Assembly: GCA_025201805.1 (NCBI GenBank)
Contig: MU619351.1
Span: forward strand, 61,349 to 105,605
DNA: 44,257 nt
Reading direction: 5' to 3'
Source of the DNA: Parasitella parasitica
Taxonomy: Eukaryota > Mucoromycota > Mucoromycetes > Mucorales > Mucoraceae
Shown here: positions 37,061 to 44,257 of the stretch, piece by piece
How the letters are laid out: the number at the start of each line of letters is the position of its first letter
How positions within the stretch are numbered: position 1 is the first letter of the stretch
Program-made: the position numbers and the translations under genes
The notes under the pieces: model-generated
The model's database searches: none
What the model was told of the DNA's origin: nothing
The model's input: only the letters and a program-made list of their open reading frames with translations

Positions 37061-37570
37061 GGGTGTAGGCAATTTTGTAGGGCATTTTTGCATGACTTGT
37101 TACCTTTTACCCTTGATGCCGATCAAAATTTAGTAGGACATTTTTATTAGTAGGACATTTTTTTTTATTAGCAAGACTTTTTTTTCTATGTAAATTTATT
37201 TGCAGATGTTGATAAAGTATTAATTAATGTATTGGTTTGAAGTGTTATAGACCAGTCTTGCGGGTTCGGCGCATGATATATCGAACATGCTTGAGATCTA
37301 GGGACGTTGTCTTTTTAGTGGCTTTGCCTTCGAAATAGTCTTCTGCGATGATTCTGCTAATATCTCTGGTATAACCACAAGCGTCTTGAAAAGAAACAGG
37401 AAATCTGTTTTGAAAATATTGTCTGAATGGCATAGCTTTTTATAGGATCAAGTCAAAAGAAAAAGGCACTGATGTGGAAGGGAAGAATCAACGTCAGGCA
37501 CAATTTTATTTAATGGCTTGGTTCCAAAAAAATGTCCTGAAAGAAATGTCCTACAGAATTACCTACACCC
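37061..37570. mobile_element. nested ~510 bp inverted-repeat element (MITE-like)
   Basis: Left end GGGTGTAGGCAATTTTGTAG (37061 on) and the reverse complement of the right end GGGTGTAGGTAATTCTGTAG (ending 37570) match over about 27 bp with a few differences. Subterminal TAGTAGGACATTT motifs near 37130-37160 and inverted near 37532-37550 strengthen the pair. I could not see a convincing target duplication. It contains a 62-codon minus-strand ORF. Confidence 0.6.
37245..37433 (-). CDS. small ORF inside the nested element (62 aa)
   Basis: Complete ATG-to-TAA frame, MPFRQYFQNRFPVSFQDACG at the start and a basic end (YIMRRTRKTGL). I do not recognise it. It occupies most of the centre of the inverted-repeat element and could be an element-encoded peptide, an exon of a captured gene, or chance. 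Confidence 0.3.
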   Translation of the reverse strand: MPFRQYFQNRFPVSFQDACGYTRDISRIIAEDYFEGKATKKTTSLDLKHVRYIMRRTRKTGL

Positions 37571-37766
37571 TTCCTAAAAGGCCCTCTCAGAGAGGAGTGT
37601 TTTACTAGCTTGTGGCGTCATTGTTCGTTCCTGGAAGCACATATTAGCCATTGATCATGCACGGCTTTTAAATGATTGTTTCTTACCCTACTTTGGAGCC
37701 GGATGATCTTTATGTGATTGCATTAAATGTAAATTACACAATGAAGTATTACTCTGCGTAATAAAA

Positions 37767-38010
37767 TAAAATAAACAAGAGCTTGTCAGTTGTCTTTGAT
37801 AGCACTGCCTCAATCAGCCCATGCCAACAACCATGAACGCTGTCTCAATCAACCCACGTTCCAAGCAAAAGTTCAGAAGGAAAAAAACATAGTAAAATAA
37901 ACAAGAGCTTGTTGGTTGTCTATGATAGCACTGCCTCAATCAGCCCATGCCAACAACCATGAACGCTGTCTCAATCAACCCACGTTCCAAGCAAAAGTCT
38001 AGAAGGAATA
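37767..38010 (+). repeat. 126 bp tandem duplication (two copies)
   Basis: Copy 1 starts at 37767 and copy 2 at 37893, nearly identical (TAAAATAAACAAGAGCTTG at each start; copy 2 is slightly truncated). Each copy contains the related sub-units CTCAATCAGCCCATGCC and CTCAATCAACCCACGTTCC. It lies about 200 bp upstream of the element's gene, in its presumed promoter. Confidence 0.93.
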
Positions 38011-38211
38011 AAGAGGTAACTGTTGACAGTGCAAAACCATTCCTTCATAAAAAAAAAAGAAAAAACTTGATTGGATAGAAAAATGACGTCTCGAAAATGA
38101 TTGCGTGTCCGCGTCACGTCGACAAAAAAATTGTGGTTGGTGAAGTGCCTTGGAACAGAGTTTTTGGCAACGCTGCTATTTTTTTTTTATTTAGACTCTT
38201 CCGCAGCAAAA

Positions 38212-39782
38212 ATGCTCGACAACTTTACTTTGAATTTAGAGGAGGACAAGAAAAGAATTTGTGAGATTGTTGTTGATTACTTGGAGAAGCATACTATTTC
38301 TGATTGGAAATACGAAGCTGCTTTGAAAACTCTTGTTGACAAACAACTTGTAGTTGAGCCCACGAATAACAACATGGAAAAATTAGGCGAAATATATTTA
38401 AAAGAAGCTCTAAACAAATACCAGGATCGAAACACCAATTGTAGTCTGAAGAGAAAGAAAAAATTGAATCATTGCAGCAGTCCATTTATAAAATCTGTAC
38501 CTCTACGCCAATTAAGAAGTTGTTGAACGTGGCTAGACATACAAGCCAGTTTTTGGATGAAGCTGTTACAAATAGAGCCCAAAAAGACCAACAAGACCAA
38601 CAAGACCAACAAGCCAGCCAAGCCGCACCCATTAACAACTTTGAAAATATGACTCCTGCTGAAAGAATGGTGTTTTTATGCGACAAATTTGGTGTAGATG
38701 GATATTTGGACTTGATGGAGGACAAGATTGCAGGCCGGTTCAAACAATACCTTAAAGACACCGCTAATGAATTACAATTGAGCTTACAACCTATGACAAC
38801 AAAAAAAGAAAGAGAAATGTTGATGAAGATAGCTGAATGCAAAAGTCGAATGGATATTGACAATTTGTTGGCGATTTTTTATGCTCAGCAAAGTATGGAT
38901 CCTATGTGCCGATACATTAGATTAGCCTTTGCCACAGCAGCAGAACTCTGGTCTTCACGTCTTTTATTGAAAATAGATCACAACGAATCTTGGTTCCGTA
39001 CTCATGTTTACTCGGCTGTTTTCGACAATGCATTTATGTACGATGATAAGTTCACTTCAAAAAGAGCAGACTGCTACTCCAATATCACCAAAGAATTTGA
39101 AGATGTTGACAATCAACGTGTAGATTTTATTTTAAGAAATATCAATGACGATAATGACTATCTCTCGGCAGAAGAAAAACCTAGCTTAAAAGGTGTGAAA
39201 GGTGATATGATAAAAGGCAAAGCGTTACAGAAAGCTATGTTAAGGAAATGGACTGGCCGTCTTGGAAGTGTAGAAATTATGAAACGACTTGAAGCTATCA
39301 CATGTCAATGGCAAGGATTGAAACTCACAGTATATGGTACACGATTCATTTCAAAAGATCACTTAATCACATACAGAAAAGGCAGCTTTGCAATGCCCAA
39401 AGAGGAAACCCACGCAGCATCATTTGCTCATGTATTGGCGGCCGTCTTATCTTTGAGGCGATTGGTGCACTCAAACTATACCAAGCTTAATATAATTTTG
39501 GAAGCCAAATATGCTCATGAACTTGAAACAATGTATTTTTCCTCGGACGATGAAACGAACTTTCGGTCAGACAGTACTGCAGGCTTAGAACACCAGGAAA
39601 AAATACAGACTATTGATGCACAGACTAGCAGTTGCCAAATTATTGATGCTGAATTGGAAACACACATAATACAAGCTTTATGCGACATTGAACCTGAAGC
39701 AGATATAGTAACTTTCGAAGACTGGGAGGAGTTTATTATGGAGAGAACATCAAAAAAGAGAAAGGCAACATCATCCAATTAA
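38212..39782 (+). CDS. element-borne protein of unknown family, possible PD-(D/E)XK nuclease
   Basis: Exons 38212-38349 and 38445-39782, a 95 bp intron with a CTAAAC branch-like site and TTGTAG acceptor, 491 residues. Without this intron the two halves are out of frame; with it the junction is phase 0 (DKQL|SEEKEKIESLQQ). I do not recognise a named family. Order: a helical N-terminus, a Gln/Asp tandem run (DQQDQQDQQ), a helical middle, then a region with Asp273 (QRVDFILRN), Glu-Glu-Lys at 289-291 (YLSAEEKPS) and a following Lys-rich helix (KGDMIKGKALQKAMLRKW). This spacing fits a D...ExK nuclease core, though no fold test was possible. Then comes a beta-rich stretch (WQGLKLTVYGTRFI) and a helix (AHVLAAVLSLRRLV), and a basic NLS-like end (RTSKKRKATSS). 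Its position between inverted repeats suggests it moves the element or is its cargo. Confidence 0.7.
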
Positions 39783-39906
39783 ATAAAGTGTTGAAAAAAA
39801 AGCAAACTTTTATTTTATTAATGCGACATCTTTTTTCTCACTCTTTTCTTAATTTATACGACATTATTTTTTTACAAACTGCGTGCGACAGCTTAAATTT
39901 TTTGAG

Positions 39907-39935
39907 TGCGACATCGTTTTGGCAAAAGGTGTATA
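39907..39935 (-). repeat. right terminal inverted repeat
   Basis: Perfect inverted partner of 36836-36864, ending GGCAAAAGGTGTATA. Confidence 0.95.
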
Positions 39936-40059
39936 AACGTTGATTATGATTAGAAATCAAATTAAAAGCTTGAGTAAAAAATCTGGAGAAACATTCTGCC
40001 TTATAGAAATATTTAAGCATTTGCGAGAGAAGTGATCTTTTCTACTCCTTTATTCCTAA

Positions 40060-41192
40060 ATGTCTCTTACTCACTGCACACAAAAAATATCTCCTTTTGA
40101 TATCGCATCAAACACCTTATTCTTGGGGAAATCTAACAGAGACACTTTTATCTTCACCGGTGTTGCTAGTAACGTAAGTTCCAAATGGCTTGCTCAAAGA
40201 AAGACTTCTTGATTAACAAGTAACACTCTAAAAGAAATGGTCTATTGGTGATGTGCCTAATGTAACTTCAAACATGGCATGTATTGAAATGTGTGTATAT
40301 GTTTAATTATATTGTTATATAGGGTGGCTATGTCATGGCAATCATCATTGACAGTGTTATCAAACACTTTGCTGAAAAGCACCAAACTGATCCTGTTGCT
40401 CTGAACTGCTTCTTTTTCAACAAAACTATCCCAGGAAATTTGATTATAGAAATTGATGAGCTAAAGATGAGCAAGAAAGGATATTGTTTAGTTCGTGCCA
40501 TTTTAAAACAAAGAAAGGATTTACAACCATTAACCAGCTTAGACAGCTATGATCCATCTCAATGGCAAGACAAGGTACAAGGCATTTTCACCATGGGAAA
40601 TATGGACAATGAACAGGGGCCTACGCATTTTTACAAGAATCCTTCACCACCATCTGACCAGCATTTAGAACCCTACAACTATGTCTTTATGGGCGAATTT
40701 TTGGAAACAACATTTGACATGCGAAGTTTTCCCAAGTCAGATACAGAGGCAGGAAAACCAGAGGTCACGCAAACAATGGGGTTCAAGGACGGAAGACCTA
40801 TTGATTTCAAAAGTATTCCTTACTGGTGTGATATGTTCCTCACTCCAGCTACATTGCTCGGTCCTGCCATCTTGGATGGTCCTGTTTGGTGTCCTACGAT
40901 GCAGCTTGAGGTGCAATTCAAGAGAAAACCCAGTGGAAAAAGAATCAGAGGTCATTATGTTGCTCCTCACATCATCAATGGTAGATTTGACATTTCTGGA
41001 GAGGTTTGGGATGAAAAAGGAGAGATTTTGGCAATTACAAGGTATTATACGTTTCAATAACTCCAACACAGCTACTAAAAATCATTTTTATACAGACATC
41101 AATGTTTAGTGGTTCCCTGGAGTCGCAACTCGAAAGACGAGACCAAGGCCAAGGAACGAATAGAGATTATGATGCAAAAATCAAAGATTTAA
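40060..41192 (+). CDS. acyl-CoA thioesterase-like protein (4HBT_3 / TesB-like)
   Basis: Exons 40060-40173, 40323-41041, 41096-41192; introns 149 and 54 bp; 309 residues. Hot-dog thioesterases of this kind hydrolyse acyl-CoA to free acid and CoA. Seen: an N-terminal half-domain with the GGYVMAIIIDSVIKHF helix (first hot-dog helix after a Gly pair), a middle RAILKQRKDLQPL strand, and a second half with PYWCDMFLTPATLLGPAILD, the conserved WCPTMQLEVQFKRKP, and FDISGEVWDEKGEILAITRH continuing across the last intron into QCLVVPWSRNS. Reading through intron 2 would replace that C-terminus with a short false end. The catalytic residues of the double hot-dog fold are not certain by eye. It begins 124 bp beyond the mobile element. 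Confidence 0.85.
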
Positions 41193-42120
41193 ACCATTAG
41201 ACAGTTAATAAATTCACTATTTATTGTATTACAAAACATTTTATTGTTTGTTCAAATGTGGTAAGAGCTTGAGATGTCTGCAGTATTTTCTGCTTGACGT
41301 GTCAAAGTCCCAACCGGGAATCAAATACAAGTAAACTCAATCCATAACACAATCCTGTACCAAATCTCGCTAGATCATGTTCCATGTTTGAAGTTTGTTT
41401 AGAAAAATACGAAGACTGAGCGGTGTGATTAGAGCATTATATCTGAAAACTGTCTTGGAGAAACCCATGTATGTCAATGTAATGGTGCTGGGTTGGTGTT
41501 GTGCCTGAGATCCAACTCGGGTATTCTCGCAATAATGCAAAAGGATTATACCGTTTTTACGCTCATATGGGGATTCTCTATACCAAGCATATCATACTCT
41601 TTCTCAAGACCACTACCTCTCTTTCTTCCTGGTAACAAATGGTTAAGATTACTCATACTAGTATTACATAGCAAGTAGTTGGTTTTATCTGTTGCAGACT
41701 TATCAATCTTTGATCCCACAATCATGAACCCGATGTCCCCGCACTCAAACGTATAAATAGTCTGGGCAAATGTTGTGTAGACAAAATCATCTTATTTCAT
41801 TTATACGAATAAATATATTTACTTTTGATTGTATATCTATTTTGTATAATAAAACAAAGTTAAGTTTACCAGAGAAGAAGGTTTTTTATTCAGATTTCAT
41901 CATTGACAACGATATGTAACACAATGCCAGATCATCTTTTACTGCTCAATGTGTAGCCATAAATTTATACAACTATTATTTCAAAAGTCAAATCGAAATA
42001 AATCTGCCAATTTATTAAGGATATATCCTACAGATGATGTATTCAAAAAAAAATTCATTATGGATTAGCGTAATGTATGCCATATCAAAGGTGTTGGATA
42101 CGAAAAAAATGAAATTGGAG

Positions 42121-42655
42121 GTTAACGAGATACGAAAACTTAAAGATACTTTATTTAGGATCAAAATTGCATTTGCTATTTATACTTTTTACAACTACAC
42201 AAATTTATGGTGACCTATTTAGATTACTAATTGACAAGACTAATTTCCAGTAACGATCTACTTGGCAAGGTACAATGTAAGGCCATACAACAAGGGCTAC
42301 CTGTCGTCTTTAATATGACACAGTACCTCAACCTTTATCCTGGTGCTCAGATCTGTATTAATACAGGAATAACCTTCTTGATTTTTGAAACAGAGACTTT
42401 ATTCTCCAGTTGACACAAGCATATCACATCACATCATTGGGCAATCTTCAATCTTTGATTGGAGTACATTGCCATGATTTCCTATCTAAAATTATGGCAG
42501 ATCATCTATTATACAGTAAAAAAAAACTTAGTTACAGTCGTACATTATGACGTTAGAATATAATGTTGGTTTATATAAATACATTCAAAAGATAAAAGTG
42601 TTAATATTTGGCACATTTATTTTACTGACTTGTTTTGACAAATAACAGTTCGACA
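42121..42655 (+). repeat. dispersed repeat family, direct copy 1
   Basis: Begins TTAACGAGATACGAAAACTT and runs through TTTACAACTACACAAATTTA, GACTTTATTCTCC and TTATGGCAGATCA blocks that recur in order in 43330-43815. Confidence 0.75.
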
Positions 42656-42786
42656 AGCATGAGCCAATTTTTTTCTTTTTACGTTAAACTTTGTTCACCT
42701 GTTTCTCAAAAAACTACTATGACACTTTGGCTTGAGTGATTATTAATTTTTTTTTTTTGAAATCTGATTCTCTACTAGATGCATTA

Positions 42787-42955
42787 GTATCAACTAGTAT
42801 TTTAAATAAGCCACCAAAAATTTATGTAGTTGTAAAAAGTATAAATAGCAGATGCAAAGTTGAATCTTTAATAAAGTAATCTCAAGTTTTCGTATCTCGT
42901 TAATTCAACGTTTTATTTAATACTTTTTCTTATTTCGATCTTTCAGATCTCAACA
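42787..42955 (-). repeat. dispersed repeat family, inverted partial copy
   Basis: Reverse complement of about 43287-43455, with long exact stretches (AAGTTTTCGTATCTCGTTAA, TTCAACGTTTTAT). With 43287-43455 it could form a hairpin with a loop of about 330 bp. Confidence 0.8.
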
Positions 42956-43286
42956 ATGCCTCTCGAGTAAACAACGATTAAAACGTTACAAATCAAATCG
43001 GAGTTCAAAATGACAATTTAAACACCGACCGTATGGTAACTTTTTATTTTTCCAGCAATACCAAAAAAACATGCAGTAAAAACAACAACTTTGGTCGACA
43101 CTTATGTATCAATCACTCGTGATTTTTGTCAACCTTGCTGTTATATCAATAACATCCCATAGACCTTGTAGCAAGATCAGGGGCTAAAAGCCAATGTGCG
43201 TGGTAAATCAGGGATTTACACCGCATGCTCCATATATAAATCTTGGTTGCAGTTGTGTATGATGACGTTAGCACGTAATATTAGTG

Positions 43287-43815
43287 TTGAGATCTGCAAG
43301 ATCGAAATAAGAAAAGTATAATATAAAACGTTGAATTAACGAGATACGAAAACTTGAGATTACTTTATTAAAGATTCAACTTTGCATCTGCTATTTATAC
43401 TTTTTACAACAACATAAATTTTTGGTGACTTATTTAAAATACTAGTCGATAGTAATCGATAAGAATAATTTGCAAGCAACATCATATCCTTAACAGGGTA
43501 CGATATATTATTATACTACAAGGTTATTGATCCTTGATCTGACAGTACCTTATTGTTTGTCAATCATACAGATCTGTGTTACAGATAACCTTCCTGATTT
43601 GAAACAAAGACTTTATTCTCCTGCTTCGACCAGTATAACAACACATCATTGGACAATCTCCAATCTTTAATTGAAGTACACTATCATGATCGCCTAACCT
43701 ACATTATGGCAGATCAATTAGTTTATATTATTACATCCAGAGGATGTATTTCAAATAAAAGTGTAACTCTTTGGCAGATTCATTTTACTGACTTATTTCT
43801 GACATAACACTTGCA
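43287..43815 (+). repeat. dispersed repeat family, direct copy 2
   Basis: Its first 170 bp pair with the inverted copy at 42787-42955; the part from 43330 aligns with 42121-42655 in direct orientation, about 1.2 kb apart, with substitutions and small indels. Confidence 0.75.
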
Positions 43816-43896
43816 ATCTCTTTCTTGTCGGGTACGGCACTATATTTAAGCAATGTATACAAACACTTTACATTTTCACAAAAGAAGCAAGTGTAC

Positions 43897-44034
43897 TATT
43901 GTCGGTCTCAAATATACCACGCTGGCCGGTCTCAATATATTGGTCGGTCATATCTTCAGCGACAAAGTACCGCTGGGTATATTCGTCGGTCTCATCTCTG
44001 CCCACTCGGTATAACTCTCGGTCTTATCGTACCG
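43897..44034. repeat. loose CGGTCTCA repeats
   Basis: Five or six copies of (T/C)CGGTCTCA or a truncated CGGTC/CGGTAT form in 140 bp, spaced about 15-45 bp, three followed by ATAT or TCT. It may be a degenerate tandem array or a cluster of binding sites. Confidence 0.5.
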
Positions 44035-44257
44035 AGGAAAATATTTAAACACCGAAACACGTAAACTTTTTATGGCTGGAAATATAATACACTTTAATTG
44101 TTGTATAGCACTGTATGATATATGTGGACGAAAAAAATAAAATTTTCTCCTACCCAGATTGCAATTAGCAGAGTATTCTTATGTTTGTTTTTCGCTGTTG
44201 TGTTATATTTTATACAGATAAATGGGGTAAAGCCTATTCGGTAGTGACCTAGTAGTC

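Larger units (their letters stand above)
36836..39935 (+). mobile_element. 3.1 kb terminal-inverted-repeat element carrying an unknown gene
   Basis: The first and last 29 bp are perfect inverted complements (left 36836-36864, right 39907-39935; each end reads TATACACCTTTTGCC inward, then AAAACGATGTCGCA). If TATA is the duplicated target, the element proper begins CACCTTTTGCC. The motif TGCGACA or a close variant recurs inside the right end (about 39820, 39857, 39882, 39907) and, inverted, inside the left end (36858, 36881), like transposase binding sites. Inside lie a nested inverted-repeat insertion (37061-37570), a 126 bp tandem duplication (37767-38010) and one spliced gene (38212-39782). 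No DDE transposase is recognised. Confidence 0.8.
41193..44257. other. repeat-rich intergenic region
   Basis: About 3 kb with no supported gene. From 42121 on it is built from two direct copies and one inverted copy of a diverged repeat, and it ends in loosely repeated CGGTCTCA words (43897-44034). Open frames at 41493, 42231 and 43825 have no family signature. Confidence 0.6.

Noticed and set aside
38441-38477. A 37 bp intron in the transposon gene (donor GTAGTC, acceptor TTGCAG)
   Set aside because: It does not restore the frame. The 95 bp intron 38350-38444 does, with a branch-like CTAAAC and sound borders.

Overview
The window reads as nuclear DNA of a Mucorales-type fungus (Mucoromycota). 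It has dense protein-coding islands with many short introns (mostly about 50-65 bp, GTAAGT-like donors, CTAAC/CTAAT-like branch sites, TAG/CAG acceptors), AT-rich spacers, long homopolymers and microsatellites, and a fungal gene repertoire (HAL-type kinase, DUF1752 GATA factor, Whi3-like RNA-binding protein). No bacterial operons, tRNA, rRNA or CRISPR were seen. There is one assembly gap of 40 N (21579-21618). The genus cannot be fixed from sequence alone.

Layout. 1-0.4 kb: 3' end of SRP19/SEC65. 1.8-3.6 kb: a p24/TMED2 cargo receptor with an apparent frameshift, and a small Lys-rich protein. 5.7-8 kb: a HAL-family kinase facing an FMP46-like redox protein. 8.4-10.9 kb: mitochondrial aconitase. 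11.2-12.6 kb: a Dsn1/Mis13-type kinetochore protein (minus). 13.3-14.2 kb: ribosomal protein uL1 (RPL10A). 14.9-17.9 kb: the mitochondrial dynamin Mgm1/OPA1. 18-19.4 kb: a bHLH factor, tail to tail with casein kinase 2 beta (19.4-20.4 kb, minus). 20.4-23.4 kb: gene-poor DNA with the gap and relic repeats. 23.4-24.7 kb: an RNPS1-like RRM/RS protein, tail to tail with a 12-exon SAP-TKL kinase (24.8-26.8 kb). 27.6-29.1 kb: a Whi3-like two-RRM protein. 29.5-32.3 kb: an RWD + CHY zinc-finger protein, sharing a 186 bp divergent promoter with the GID/CTLH E3 subunit MAEA/Fyv10 (32.5-34 kb). 34.1-36 kb: a two-finger GATA factor. 36.8-39.9 kb: a mobile element with perfect 29 bp inverted ends carrying an intact gene of unknown family. 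40-41.2 kb: an acyl-CoA thioesterase-like protein. 41.2-44.3 kb: fragmented repeats.

Most genes are unrelated housekeeping genes; there is no cluster logic. Two proteins act in mitochondria (aconitase and Mgm1), and FMP46-like may too. TMED2 and SRP19 belong to the secretory pathway. CK2 beta, the HAL kinase and the SAP-TKL kinase are signalling proteins. The features most worth checking are the 3.1 kb inverted-repeat element (36836-39935), whose cargo may be a PD-(D/E)XK-type nuclease; the SAP-TKL kinase, whose catalytic beta-3 lysine is glycine while a lysine sits in the glycine loop as in WNK kinases; and the two GATA fingers interrupted by introns at the same codon.
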